Shown: positions 27,652-38,400 of the stretch, piece by piece
How positions within the stretch are numbered: the first letter of the stretch is position 1
Layout: each line of letters opens with the position of its first letter
Source: Butyrivibrio sp. CB08
GTDB lineage: Bacteria > Bacillota > Clostridia > Lachnospirales > Lachnospiraceae
Direction: 5' to 3'
NCBI RefSeq assembly: GCF_003625485.1
Contig: NZ_RAIR01000002.1
Span: 124,001-188,000 of the forward strand
DNA: 64,000 bases
Position numbers and translations under genes: made by a program
Notes under the pieces: generated by a model
Database searches by the model: none
The model's input: only the letters and a program-made list of their open reading frames with translations
Told to the model about the DNA's origin: nothing

Positions 27652-29430
27652 CTAGTCATCAGGAGAAATATCTGCGTGAGATAGTTTTTCCAATTCTTTC
27701 TTGCCCTGGATAGTCTTCATAAGATACTCAGGGTCATCCAGTGCCAGTTCTTTTTTCTGGCGCTCATAACCGGAGTGCTTGACCGAATAGATGATATCTC
27801 TAAAGGCCTTACGTCTCTGGTCTTTGGTCTCGATCTCTACCAGATTGGTGTTGAACATCTCAGCAACCTGCCTGTGTTCCTCTTCATCCGTGAAGTGATC
27901 AAGAACTGTGGCCGGTGAAAAATTACCAGCCTCCATGCCTGCAAATAATTCCTTTGCGACACTTCTATATAAATCATCTGAGAAATCCTCAGGTGTTACC
28001 CACTTGGTTACCTTGGGGAATATCTGTGGCTCATCTGTAAGCCAGGTAAGAAGCAGTCTCTGGTTCTTGCGAGCACCGTCATCAGGACTCTTTTTAGCTG
28101 CTATTCCTGACTTGGGTCTCTCAACCTGTCTGACTCCGCCGCCTCTTGCTGCAGTGTCGGAAACGAGCTTACGAAGGTCATCTATGGCTATGTTGTATCT
28201 TGCTGCAACTGCCTCGATGTAGTTCTCCCTCTCAAGAGCCTCTTCAAACTCGCAGAGCTTTCCTGCAAGTTCCCTCTGGAACTCGGTCTTGGATACGGGA
28301 TCTGAGAAATCATATCTGGATTCCATGACCCTTATCTCGAAAAAGAAGGTGTTCTCTGCGTTTTTGATACGCTCTTCAAAAGCTTCTCTGCCCTCAGCCT
28401 TCATGAACTCATCAGGATCCTTGTAGGGCCTAAGGTCAAGAACCTTACCCTTAAGACCTGCGTCCTTGAGTATTCCGATTCCTCGAAGAGCCGCTTTGGT
28501 TCCGGCTTCATCGCTGTCATAGGACAGGATCACAGTGTCAGTGTATCTCTTAAGGATCATTGCCTGTCCCGGCGTAAATGCTGTTCCAAGAGAGGCAACT
28601 GCCATATCAAAGCCCGCCTGATGCATGGCTATAACGTCCATGTAACCCTCACAGATTATCATGTAGCCTGCCCTTGAGCTCTTGGCATAGTTAAGACCAA
28701 ATAGGTTTCTGCTCTTATCAAAGATAGGCGTCTCTGGTGAGTTTAAGTACTTGGGCTTGCCATCTCCCATAACTCTTCCGCCAAAGCCAATAACCTTGCC
28801 TGTGGCATCCATTATAGGAAACATGACTCTGTTCCAGAACTTGTCGTGGGTTCCACGCTTCTCATCAAAGGAAGCAAGTCCCGCCTCGATTATCTGTGAG
28901 TCATCATAGCCAAGCTTCTTAAGATGCACCACCATATCGTCAGGACTAATATTGGAATATCCAAGTCCAAAGTGCTTGATGGTGTCATCACTAAGCTGTC
29001 TTTCTTTAAAGTACTCCATACCCTTCTGGCCATTTCGGCTCCTTAAATTGGCGTAGTAGTACTTGGCAGCCTCTTTGTTGATATCAAAGAGGATCTGCTT
29101 TTTATCCCGAAGAGCCTTAGCCTGCGGCGAGTTGTCCTCTTCCGGGAGCTTGATGCCAGCTCTGTCTGCCAGCACCTTAAGAGCTTCAGAAAATGTTAAG
29201 TTGTCATATTTCATCAAAAAAGTGATCACGTTGCCGCCGGCTCCGCATCCAAAGCAGTAATACATCTGCTTACTAGGTGATACGGAAAATGAACCCGACT
29301 TCTCATTGTGGAAAGGGCATAGGCCAAAATAGTTGGCTCCCTTTTTCTGGATATGGACGTACTGTCCAACCACATCCACAATGTCGTTGCGCGATCTGAC
29401 TTCTTCTACGATCTGATCTGAATAGCGCAC
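27652..29430 (-). CDS. dnaG: DNA primase
   Basis: Makes RNA primers at the fork. The zinc-binding CHC2 motif is FGLCPFHNEKSGSFSVSPSK then YYCFGCGAGGNV. The TOPRIM/catalytic core follows, with ICEGYMDVIAMHQAGFDMAV and VILSYDSDEAGTKAALRG. The C-terminal helicase-binding domain is present, and length (592) is normal. Start codon is GTG behind GGGGAAAA. It lies between dgt and rpoD, the usual macromolecular synthesis cluster. Confidence 0.96.
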   Translation of the reverse strand: MRYSDQIVEEVRSRNDIVDVVGQYVHIQKKGANYFGLCPFHNEKSGSFSVSPSKQMYYCFGCGAGGNVITFLMKYDNLTFSEALKVLADRAGIKLPEEDNSPQAKALRDKKQILFDINKEAAKYYYANLRSRNGQKGMEYFKERQLSDDTIKHFGLGYSNISPDDMVVHLKKLGYDDSQIIEAGLASFDEKRGTHDKFWNRVMFPIMDATGKVIGFGGRVMGDGKPKYLNSPETPIFDKSRNLFGLNYAKSSRAGYMIICEGYMDVIAMHQAGFDMAVASLGTAFTPGQAMILKRYTDTVILSYDSDEAGTKAALRGIGILKDAGLKGKVLDLRPYKDPDEFMKAEGREAFEERIKNAENTFFFEIRVMESRYDFSDPVSKTEFQRELAGKLCEFEEALERENYIEAVAARYNIAIDDLRKLVSDTAARGGGVRQVERPKSGIAAKKSPDDGARKNQRLLLTWLTDEPQIFPKVTKWVTPEDFSDDLYRSVAKELFAGMEAGNFSPATVLDHFTDEEEHRQVAEMFNTNLVEIETKDQRRKAFRDIIYSVKHSGYERQKKELALDDPEYLMKTIQGKKELEKLSHADISPDD

Positions 29431-29454
29431 GCTGTTTTCCCCATTTTATTAGAA

Positions 29455-30465
29455 TTAGAGTACTGTCCATGACTTGGGCACATAGACCTCCTGGAATGCG
29501 GATACTGCATATCTGTCGGTCATAGAGCTCACATAGTCGCAAACAATGCGTTCCCTGCTGGCTTCTCCAAGGTCATACATCTCCTTGAGGTAATCAGGAA
29601 GTACATCGATGTGATCAAGATAATAGTGATAAAGGATCTTGATCATATCATCAACCTTGGTCTCCTCCCCCTTAGCTACAGGGTTTGTATATACTCTTTC
29701 AAACATAAAGCTCCTAAGAGCATGAAATGCCTCGTAGACTTCCTCAGACATCCTGATGTCGTCCTTGTCCATGCTGTTGGCGATGATATCGTGGATAAAA
29801 CCATCAAGCCACTCGCCCTTGGTATGTCCAAGAACCTTAGTGATGGAATCCGGAACATCGCTCTCTGCAATGATACCGCCCCTTATGGCATCATCCATGT
29901 CGTGATGCATATAGGCGATCTTGTCAGAAAGTCGCACAACCTTGCCCTCAAGGGTTCCAGGATTTAGGTTCATCTCATGGTTGATAATTCCATCCCTTAC
30001 TTCCCAGGTGAGGTTAAGGCCCTTGCCATAGTTCTCAAGCCTCTCAACTATGCGAAGCGACTGCTCATTGTGTCTGAAACCTTCTGGACACTCTGCATCA
30101 AGCGCCCTCTCGCCTGCGTGACCAAAGGGTGTGTGTCCAAGATCATGTCCCAGCGCAATGGCTTCCACCAGGTCCTCGTTTAAACGAAGAGCCTTGGCTA
30201 TAGTCCTTGCATTTTGTGAAACTTCAAGGGTATGCGTCATGCGAGTCCTGTAATGATCCCCATCAGGCGACAAAAAAACCTGGGTCTTGTCCTTGAGCCT
30301 CCTAAACGACTTGGAATAAAGGATCCTGTCGCGGTCTCTCTGAAAACAAGGCCTGATATCACACGGTTTTTCTTCTTTTTCCCTACCCTTGGAATTCATG
30401 CTGAGAGTAGCATGTGTACTTAAGATCTGAGTTTCTCTTTCTTCAAGTTTCTCACGTATCTTCAA
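29455..30465 (-). CDS. dgt: Deoxyguanosinetriphosphate triphosphohydrolase-like HD protein
   Basis: Hydrolyses dGTP or other dNTPs to nucleoside and triphosphate. HD-domain metal ligands: H in RTRMTHTLEVSQNARTIAKA, HD in AIALGHDLGHTPFGHAGERA, and a distant Asp in RLSDKIAYMHHDMDDAI. The N-terminus KIREKLEERETQILS starts at a TTG codon and matches the usual N-terminus of clostridial homologs, so I keep it despite a weak RBS. Length of 336 fits the short dGTPase type. Upstream neighbour of dnaG. Confidence 0.92.
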   Translation of the reverse strand: MKIREKLEERETQILSTHATLSMNSKGREKEEKPCDIRPCFQRDRDRILYSKSFRRLKDKTQVFLSPDGDHYRTRMTHTLEVSQNARTIAKALRLNEDLVEAIALGHDLGHTPFGHAGERALDAECPEGFRHNEQSLRIVERLENYGKGLNLTWEVRDGIINHEMNLNPGTLEGKVVRLSDKIAYMHHDMDDAIRGGIIAESDVPDSITKVLGHTKGEWLDGFIHDIIANSMDKDDIRMSEEVYEAFHALRSFMFERVYTNPVAKGEETKVDDMIKILYHYYLDHIDVLPDYLKEMYDLGEASRERIVCDYVSSMTDRYAVSAFQEVYVPKSWTVL

Positions 30466-30496
30466 TGCTGTTCTTCTTTCTCAGTTTGACATTTGG

Positions 30497-30541
30497 ACAA
30501 AAGAAAAGTCCCATATCTAGTATTATTCGACATGGGACTTT
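30497..30541 (-). terminator. Terminator after the 30566-32034 gene group
   Basis: Stem AAAGTCCCAT / ATGGGACTTT with a 17-nt loop, followed on the minus strand by TTTTCTTTT. It ends the transcript of the three small envelope-type genes before dgt. Confidence 0.75.
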
Positions 30542-30565
30542 AAATTCCTTTTTTATTTTTCTAAA

Positions 30566-30877
30566 TTATTTATTCCACTCCGAAATCCTGCTCTCATACT
30601 GCTCATTGATCCAGACTACAGCTGCTTCAAGCCCCTCCTGGGATACCTCAAAGTTTTCGCTTGTCATAAGATCTTTGTCAGTATTTGCATAGGAGTATGG
30701 CTCTGGCCACACGGTAGCCATAAGTGTCGCTGGGCCTCTGTCTTCTTTTTTTACGAAAAAGACATTTTCCAGTGGTTCACGGGCCAGGCGGTATCTCATG
30801 CCTTTGTGACTTCCAAAATAAGCCTCTCCATATTCATAGTGGGTCAGATTAAAAAAGCTTGATAACTCTATTTCCAT
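30566..30877 (-). CDS. Conserved small protein of unknown function
   Basis: Not recognised. It has 103 residues, no membrane segment and no signal peptide. It is rich in aromatics (HYEYGEAYFGSHKGMRYRLA, TVWPEPYSYANT) and probably forms a single alpha/beta domain. Its start overlaps the preceding stop as TAATAATG, so it is translationally coupled to the amphipathic-repeat protein upstream and should act with it. Confidence 0.7.
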   Translation of the reverse strand: MEIELSSFFNLTHYEYGEAYFGSHKGMRYRLAREPLENVFFVKKEDRGPATLMATVWPEPYSYANTDKDLMTSENFEVSQEGLEAAVVWINEQYESRISEWNK

Positions 30878-30879
30878 TA

Positions 30880-31557
30880 TTAGAATTCAAGTTTACCTGT
30901 ATCTTCGTGGTTGATAACGTAGTAAGCCGCATTATCTGAAGGTTTGATGTAAACCTGGATCTCCTTTATCTCTTTTTCATGATGGCCTTTGCTCACATAA
31001 TCAGCCTTGGCTCTGTCAATGATATCCCTTGCCCTTACCTCATGGTGATTGTACTGGACATAGACCTCTTCCTTGACCTTTCTCTTTGAAGCGCTGGCTT
31101 CCAGAGTGTTTTTCATCCTGTTTGCAGCTTCCGTAGCCTTGCCTGCCTGCTTTTTAGCTGCCTTGGCTGCAGGAGAAGTCTTCTCTTTTACCTTCTTGAT
31201 AACAGGGTCTGCCTTGGTCATGATCTGCTCGATATAGGGTTCAGCTTTAAGCTTAGCATCCTCTACCATAGGCTCAGTTCTGCCTTTAAGATCATTGAGC
31301 TCAGCCTCAGCCTTGGTTTTGATATCCTGGGTAACAGGCTCTGCCATGTTCTTAAGCTCATTAACTATAGGATCAGTCTTGCTCTTAAGGTCCTCAATAT
31401 AGGGCTCTGCCTTCTTGACATAGGGACTTGCTGCCACCTTAACGTCTCTTACGATTGGTTCAGCTGCCTTCCTTGCGCTGTCGATCATTGGCTCAGCCGC
31501 TTCAAGAGCTTCCTTGGCCAGTTCCTTTAATCTTTCAGAAGTATCCTTTTTTGCCAT
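30880..31557 (-). CDS. Amphipathic-repeat protein with DUF6465-like C-terminus
   Basis: 225 residues. Positions about 15-135 are a run of degenerate repeats with the pattern A-E-P-x-(I/V)-x-x-x-K-x-K (MAEPVTQDIKTKAE, RTEPMVEDAKLKAE), giving long Lys/Glu amphipathic helices like LEA or apolipoprotein repeats. A basic Ala/Lys linker leads to a C-terminal alpha/beta part (KEIKEIQVYIKPSDNAAYYV) resembling DUF6465. No signal peptide. The ATG at 31557 lies 6 bases from GAGAGG. It may coat membrane or DNA; no function is established. Confidence 0.7.
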   Translation of the reverse strand: MAKKDTSERLKELAKEALEAAEPMIDSARKAAEPIVRDVKVAASPYVKKAEPYIEDLKSKTDPIVNELKNMAEPVTQDIKTKAEAELNDLKGRTEPMVEDAKLKAEPYIEQIMTKADPVIKKVKEKTSPAAKAAKKQAGKATEAANRMKNTLEASASKRKVKEEVYVQYNHHEVRARDIIDRAKADYVSKGHHEKEIKEIQVYIKPSDNAAYYVINHEDTGKLEF

Positions 31558-31569
31558 GTTATTCACCTC

Positions 31570-32034
31570 TCACCTAAACCTATTGAAAAAATTAGCCATT
31601 GGGCCAACTGTATCCTGAAGATCAGTTATAGCCTTGTTAAGACCATCAAAATCAACATTTGACATGTTCTTGACCGCCTCTGTAAGTGGTCCGGCATTTT
31701 CATTAACAAGCTCATTGAGATTCTTGCTGGCGGTGGTCATCTCAGATACCATGCCATTTATCTGCTCCAGTGAGTCTGTGGCGTCAGATAAAACCTGGTT
31801 CACATTGTAAAGTGTGACAAGAACCCTGGGAACAACCACAAGCGCTGCTATAAGGATAACAGCAAATATTCCAAGAACCGCAAGAGAAGCGATCCTCTGC
31901 CAAAAGAGCTGCTTCCTGCTATACTTATTGAGCTCTGCCATCATCTTATCGTCTGCCATAGCTGCTGCAGGTACCTCAGCACTCTGTGCAACAGGCTCAG
32001 GAGCCTTAACTTCTTTATTTTCTACATCACTCAT
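31570..32034 (-). CDS. Single-pass membrane protein with periplasm-side coiled coil
   Basis: Unknown family. 154 residues: a polar, Ala/Pro-rich N-terminus, one membrane helix (IASLAVLGIFAVILIAALVVVP), then about 80 residues of helical heptads (VLSDATDSLEQINGMVSEMT, LNELVNENAGPLTEAVKNMS). The layout resembles MCE-like or septum-type coiled-coil anchors. The ATG at 32034 follows AGAGGGGG. First gene of a three-gene unit with the amphipathic-repeat protein. Confidence 0.7.
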   Translation of the reverse strand: MSDVENKEVKAPEPVAQSAEVPAAAMADDKMMAELNKYSRKQLFWQRIASLAVLGIFAVILIAALVVVPRVLVTLYNVNQVLSDATDSLEQINGMVSEMTTASKNLNELVNENAGPLTEAVKNMSNVDFDGLNKAITDLQDTVGPMANFFNRFR

Positions 32035-32071
32035 AACATGCACCCCCTCTAAAGAATAATTATATCACCTA

Positions 32072-35000
32072 TTACTTCTGGTGGTACTCCTGAAGAGATT
32101 TGATGTGTCCACAGCCCTTGGCCTTAACTTCAGTGATACCCTCTGCTGCTGCCTTGGCTGCTGCCACTGTGGTGATATATGGAATGCGGGCCTTTATTGC
32201 TGCGCGGCGAAGGTATCCGTCATCATGCTCAGCGCCCTTTCCAATTGGTGTGTTAACAACAAGCTGTACATCGCCGTTCTTGATAACATCCTCTACGTTA
32301 GGTCTTCCGCCCTCGTAGTTCTTCATGATCCTTACTGCGTCGATGCCTGCTTCTACTATGTTCTCAAAGGTCTTGCCTGTTGCGTAGATCTTAAAGCCCT
32401 CGTCTGCGAAAGCTCTTGCAAGATCTGCTGCCTCTGGCTTGTCCTCTGAATTCAGTGAAATAAGTACTGCTCCCTCTAATGGAAGTGCTGCGTTTGCTGC
32501 CTCCTCAGCCTTAAAGAATGCTTCACCAGGAGTTCTTGCAAGACCAAGAACCTCACCAGTTGAGCGCATCTCAGGTCCGAGAACAGGGTCAACCTCAGGG
32601 AACATATTGAATGGGAATACAGCCTCTTTTACTCCGTAGTAAGCTGGCTCATCCTTGCTCTTACTGTCGATAAGATCCTGTACCGGTGAAGGTCTTCCTG
32701 TTATCTGGGAAGTGATGATATCTGTAGCAACTGGAACCATCTTGATTCCACAAACCTTGGAAACAAGAGGTACTGTTCTGGATGCTCTTGGGTTAGCCTC
32801 AAGAACATATACAGTGTCATCCTCGATGGCGTACTGCATGTTCATAAGACCTACAACGTTCATCTCAACAGCGATCTTTCTTGTGTACTCCTCAATAGTC
32901 TTAAGGTGCTTGTCAGAAATGTGCTTGGAAGGAATGATACATGCTGAATCTCCGGAGTGGATACCAGCAAGCTCGATGTGCTCCATAACTGCAGGAACGA
33001 AAGCCTGCTTGCCATCGCTTATGGCATCTGCCTCGCACTCAAGGGCATTGTGAAGGAATCTGTCAATGAGGATAGGTCTGTCAGGTGTTACACCAACAGC
33101 TGCCTTCATGTAGCCTTCCATGCTCTCCTCATCCCTTACGATCTCCATTCCTCTTCCGCCAAGGACGAAGGATGGACGAACCATTACAGGATATCCGATC
33201 TTAGCCGCAATCTCTTTTGCTGTCTCAACGTCTGATGCCATTCCTGACTCAGCCATTGGGATACCGAGCTTTTGCATCATCATGCGGAACTGGTCTCTGT
33301 CCTCAGCAAGATCGATAACTTCTGGTGTTGTTCCAAGGATATTTACGCCCTCTTCCTTGAGCTTGGCTGCAAGGTTAAGAGGTGTCTGTCCTCCGAACTG
33401 AGCGATTACTCCAACGGGCTTCTCCTTCTTGTAGATCTGGAGAACATCCTCAAGAGTAAGTGGCTCAAAGTAAAGTGTATCTGATGTATCGTAGTCAGTT
33501 GAAACTGTCTCAGGGTTGCAGTTTACAATAATGGTCTCAAAACCAAGCTTCTTAAGGGCAAGGGCTGCATGTACGCAGCAGTAGTCAAACTCGATACCCT
33601 GTCCAATTCTGTTAGGACCACCGCCAAGGATCATGATCTTCTTGGAATCTCCAGTTCCCATGTCCTTAGGATTCTCGAGATTAGCACCTCTCTTATAAGT
33701 TGAGTAGTAGTAAGCTGCGCCGTCAGTACCATAAACGTGAACGCCGTCCCACTCCTCTGAAAGTCCTGCTTTTTCTCTTGTATTTCTGATATCATCCTCA
33801 GATACTTCAAGGATCTGAGAAAGATACTTATCTGCAAATCCATCTTCCTTGGCCTTTATAAGAGCTGCCTCAGAAGGAACTGATCCCTTAAAGCTCTCTA
33901 CAAGCTCTTTTTCCTCTTCTACAAGGTCCTTGATCTCGTTAAGGAAATAGTGCTTAACCTTGGTGATCTCAAAGAGCTCATCTACAGTAACGCCCTTCTT
34001 GAGCGCTTCATAAATGAGGAAGTATCTCTCAGAGGAAGCATCCTTGAGCATACGAAGGAGCTCACTCTTTTCCATCTGCTCGTACTTAGCCACGTTGCCA
34101 AGTCCGTATCTGCCCTTCTCTAAGGATCTTATAGCCTTCTGGAAAGCTTCCTTGAAGTTCTTACCAATTGACATTACTTCGCCAACGGCTCTCATCTGGG
34201 TTCCAAGCTTGTCCTCAACGCCGTGGAACTTCTCAAATGCCCAGCGGGCAAACTTAACAACAACGTAGTCTCCGTTAGGTACGTATTTATCAAGAGTTCC
34301 AAACTTGGAATCAGGAAGTTCTGAAAGTGTAAGTCCAGTTGCCAGCTTGGCTGAAACAAGGGCGATAGGGAAGCCTGTTGCCTTACTTGCAAGGGCTGAT
34401 GAACGGGAAGTACGTGGATTGATCTCAATAACAACTATTCTGCCGGTCTTGGGGTCGTGAGCGAACTGTACGTTGGTTCCACCGATAACACCGATGTGCT
34501 CAACAATCTTGTAAGCCTGGCGCTGAAGTTCCTGCTGAAGGTCCTCTGATATTGTCAGCATAGGAGCTGTACAGAAGGAATCACCTGTGTGAACACCAAC
34601 AGGGTCAACGTTCTCGATAAAGCATACGGTGATCATATTGTTGTCCTTGTCTCTTACAACCTCAAGCTCAAGCTCTTCCCAGCCAAGGATTGACTCCTCT
34701 ACAAGAACCTGGTGAATGATAGAAGCTGCAAGACCTCTTGCGCAGACTGTCTGGAGCTCTTCCTTGTTGTAAACAAGTCCGCCGCCAGCGCCGCCCATGG
34801 TGTATGCAGGACGAAGAACTACAGGATAACCAAGTTCGTCAGCCTCAGCTAAAGCTTCCTCTATGCTGTAGCATGCCTTGGACCTTGCCATCTCGATTCC
34901 CAGCATGTCCATGGTCTTCTTGAACTCAGTTCTGTCTTCACCACGCTCAATGGCGTCAACCTGAACACCAATTACCTTTACGTTATATTTATCGAGGACT

Positions 35001-35317
35001 CCTGCCTTATATAGCTCAGAGCACAAATTAAGACCAGATTGTCCACCCAAATTAGGCAGTAATGCATCTGGTCTTTCTTTTTCAATAACAGCCGCAACGC
35101 GCTCAACATTAAGCGGCTCAATATAAGTCTTGTCAGCCATCTCCGGATCAGTCATGATAGTTGCCGGATTGGAATTAACCAAAACTATTTCATATCCAAG
35201 GCTACGAAGGGCCTTGCATGCCTGTGTTCCTGAATAATCAAATTCACAAGCCTGTCCGATAACGATAGGCCCTGAACCGATTATGAGTACTTTGTGTATG
35301 TCTGTTCTCTGTGCCAT
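32072..35317 (-). CDS. carB: Carbamoyl-phosphate synthase large chain
   Basis: Makes carbamoyl phosphate from bicarbonate, ATP and glutamine-derived ammonia, for arginine and pyrimidines. Two homologous ATP-grasp halves: VLIIGSGPIVIGQACEFDYS and KIMILGGGPNRIGQGIEFDY, with RPAYTMGGAGGG and RPSFVLGGRGME, and VIEINPRTSRSSALASKATG plus VLEANPRASRTVPLVSKV. A C-terminal MGS-like allosteric domain follows (VLISLNSEDKPEAADLARAF to VVNTPIGKG). Length of 1081 is normal. carA is not adjacent; the small subunit must lie elsewhere. Confidence 0.97.
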   Translation of the reverse strand: MAQRTDIHKVLIIGSGPIVIGQACEFDYSGTQACKALRSLGYEIVLVNSNPATIMTDPEMADKTYIEPLNVERVAAVIEKERPDALLPNLGGQSGLNLCSELYKAGVLDKYNVKVIGVQVDAIERGEDRTEFKKTMDMLGIEMARSKACYSIEEALAEADELGYPVVLRPAYTMGGAGGGLVYNKEELQTVCARGLAASIIHQVLVEESILGWEELELEVVRDKDNNMITVCFIENVDPVGVHTGDSFCTAPMLTISEDLQQELQRQAYKIVEHIGVIGGTNVQFAHDPKTGRIVVIEINPRTSRSSALASKATGFPIALVSAKLATGLTLSELPDSKFGTLDKYVPNGDYVVVKFARWAFEKFHGVEDKLGTQMRAVGEVMSIGKNFKEAFQKAIRSLEKGRYGLGNVAKYEQMEKSELLRMLKDASSERYFLIYEALKKGVTVDELFEITKVKHYFLNEIKDLVEEEKELVESFKGSVPSEAALIKAKEDGFADKYLSQILEVSEDDIRNTREKAGLSEEWDGVHVYGTDGAAYYYSTYKRGANLENPKDMGTGDSKKIMILGGGPNRIGQGIEFDYCCVHAALALKKLGFETIIVNCNPETVSTDYDTSDTLYFEPLTLEDVLQIYKKEKPVGVIAQFGGQTPLNLAAKLKEEGVNILGTTPEVIDLAEDRDQFRMMMQKLGIPMAESGMASDVETAKEIAAKIGYPVMVRPSFVLGGRGMEIVRDEESMEGYMKAAVGVTPDRPILIDRFLHNALECEADAISDGKQAFVPAVMEHIELAGIHSGDSACIIPSKHISDKHLKTIEEYTRKIAVEMNVVGLMNMQYAIEDDTVYVLEANPRASRTVPLVSKVCGIKMVPVATDIITSQITGRPSPVQDLIDSKSKDEPAYYGVKEAVFPFNMFPEVDPVLGPEMRSTGEVLGLARTPGEAFFKAEEAANAALPLEGAVLISLNSEDKPEAADLARAFADEGFKIYATGKTFENIVEAGIDAVRIMKNYEGGRPNVEDVIKNGDVQLVVNTPIGKGAEHDDGYLRRAAIKARIPYITTVAAAKAAAEGITEVKAKGCGHIKSLQEYHQK

Positions 35318-35400
35318 TTTGATCCTCCCCGATTAATCTTTTTCCATCCCTACAATTCTATTATTCAATCGGCACAAAGACAAGTAGAAATACCTTGATT

Positions 35401-38400
35401 TTAATTAATCTCTTTTAGTATTTTTTCCATCTCCTCATAATCACCTGCAGCAAAGGCATCTTTTAATTTCGCAATGGTGTTTGTATGTTCCTCAGAAAAC
35501 GTATAGTCCGCCATCTCCTTAAAGGTATTCTCTAAGAACTCCTTGTTCTTCTCCTTAGCTCCCGCTTCCAGTGCGGTATACATGCTCTTTACAAGGATCT
35601 CCCCAAGGTCCTGGCTGGGCACAGCAGAAGGCGCCTCATGTTGTTCTTCTTCGGCAAAAGAGCTTTCGCCTCCCACAGGGTTTTCATCAAAGTACTTCTT
35701 AAGTGGCTCCTTGAAGGAAAGAAGCTCATCCAAAAGGTTCTGGTGATTCTTCTGAACATAGGAGGTCTTACCGTCTTTACCAGCCATCTCCATGTCCTCA
35801 GCGTTCTTGGACAGTTGCATGGCGCCAACCAGACGGGCAGCGCTCTTAAGAGCATGAGCTTTTATGGTGTAGCTTTCGTAGTCGCCCTTATCAAAGTAAT
35901 CAGACAGCTCTTTTGCCTTCTGCTCTATTGAGTTGTAGAAAATGGACAGCACAGTTAAGAACGCCTCTTCAGAGCCGCTGTTTTCTATTGCTATCTCTTT
36001 ATCCAGACCCTCTATGCCTGCAAACCACTCTTTTTCTTTGACAACAGGCTCTGGCTTAGTCGTTCTGTCAGGCTCAGAGTCAGGTACAAAGGAAGGAACA
36101 TCTTCATCATATGAAATTAGCTTTTCAAGGTTATATGGGTGCTCAGTCTCATCCATATACATGATTCCAAAGGCTCCAGGGCCGCAGCTAAGTGACATTG
36201 CTGCGCAGGCTTTCTGGAATATAACCTTCTTAAACGGGAATCTTGAAAGGACCCTGTCCTCAATTCTTTCAAGGGTATCCTCAGAAACATCCGAATAGGT
36301 TATAAATACGAAATCCAGGTTTGGCTTTGCCATCTTTGGAAGGGCGTAGTCGATGTACTTTTCATAACCTCTCCAGGTATCTCCAAAGTGAGCTCTGTCC
36401 ATTCTGAAGGTATTGTCCTTAACCAGCATGAATGGCATCATTCCTATGGACTCCATGAATCCATAAAGTCCCTTTCCTACAAATCCTCTCCTGAAGAGGA
36501 CTCCGGTATCTGCAGACACAAAACTGCAGTGTACATACTTCTTGATATTGTTAAGCTCTCCTATGATGTTTCCTGGAGTAAGGCCCTGGTTTGACATGTG
36601 GTATGCCAAAAGAGCCATGATTCCCATGGAGCTTGAGTTAAGTCCAGAGTCATAGACATATACATTGCCATAGGCCTTGGCTGCCTCCTTGGCATGTTCA
36701 TACTCCTTGCTGACCTGGGATGACAAGGTGATATGAATGACCTGATGGGCCTTCTTAAGCTCTTTTTCAAAGAACTGCTCAAACTCTGTGACAGATGGTG
36801 GTGCAGACGCGAACTCTTTTCCCTCGCTCATGTAACGAAGAACCTCGTCAGCGTCAGCTTCGATTCCATCAAAATACTCCCTGCCGTCAGCAAGGACCTT
36901 GAAGGCTATTGTATCGATCTGAAGGTTACGAAGGATATTCTCAGGAAGGTCGCACATACTGTTGATGGTAATAACAATAGGCACCTTTCTGCTGTATCCG
37001 CGGGAAGTGTTCATCTGTGCTCTAAGGGCCTCTGTGCCTTCAGAACGCAAAAGCACTGCCTCAGGAAGATGTGCTAAAAGCGTCTCCTCAAGCTGCTGCC
37101 CTGAAACAGGTTTAACAAGATATCCGTCAAAACCGCTTGAAGAATAGAGCTCTCTGTTCTCACTTCCGGCATTGGCTGTAAGAACGATGATCGGCACGTG
37201 GTTATTTCTGCCGCCAGCCTGCTTTCTGATCCTCTGCATACACTCAATGCCGCTCATACCAGGCATCAGGTGATCCATAAGGATAATGTCGTAGCGGTTA
37301 TTGGTGGTCATAACAAGGGCTTCTTCGCCGCTGTCTGCAGTATCTATGGCCATCTTAGTTCCAAGAAGGAGCTTCTTTTCTACTTCCAGGTTCATCTCAT
37401 TGTCATCGACAATAAGTATCCTGGCTTCCGGAGCAGTAAAGCTCGCCTCGTATCTTCGGCCGTTTGTCACGCTTCCGTAATTGGTAAGGTCTATATCTCC
37501 AACAGCCATAGGGTTTGAAACCTTCTGCCAGAGGGATACGGTAAAGGTTGAACCCTGTGTGTAGACACTGCTTACTGTGATATCGCCGCCCATGAGGTCC
37601 ACCAGCTGCTTAACGATGGAAAGGCCAAGGCCAGTTCCCTCGATCTTGATAGTCTTGTCCTCATCAAATCTCTCGAAGGCATTGAAAAGATAAGGCAGCG
37701 CATCCTGCTTGATTCCCATACCCGTATCAGAAACAGAGAACAGGATATGTACGGAATCATCTCTGATGTCTTCCTCTTCGATATGAAGGGTCACTGTACC
37801 CTCCTTGGTGTATTTGACAGCGTTGTTAAGGAGATTTACCAATATCTGCTTGATACGCATCTCATCGCCAAAAAGCTCCTGAGGGATCGCAGGGTCAATC
37901 TCAACCTTAAACTCCAGGCCCTTTTGCTCGGCTCTTAGCCAGATCATGTTTACGATCTCAGAAACAAGCGTGGCCACGCTGTAATTGACAGGAATGATAT
38001 CCATCTTGCCAGCTTCGATCTTGGACAGATCCAGGATATCGTTAACAAGGGACAGAAGCATCTTGCCTGCACCCTGGATATTTCCTGCATCCTTGATGAT
38101 CTCATCTGAAGCATCTTCCTGACGAAGGATGATCTCATTAAGGCCAAGAATGGAGTTAATAGGAGTCCTGATCTCATGGCTCATGCTGGAAAAGAATCTG
38201 TTCTGCGATTTATTGAGCTCCTCGAATTTAAGGGTCTCCTCTCTGGCCCTCTTGTTCTCAGCTCTAAAGAGCCACTCCACAAACCAGACCATGGCGCAGC
38301 AGATGATGCCAACAAGGATAATGGATATGACAGAATCAATGTAGTACATTCGCTCAGAGTGATGCACTACACGTTCAGGGTGGAAATATCCGTCAAGATA

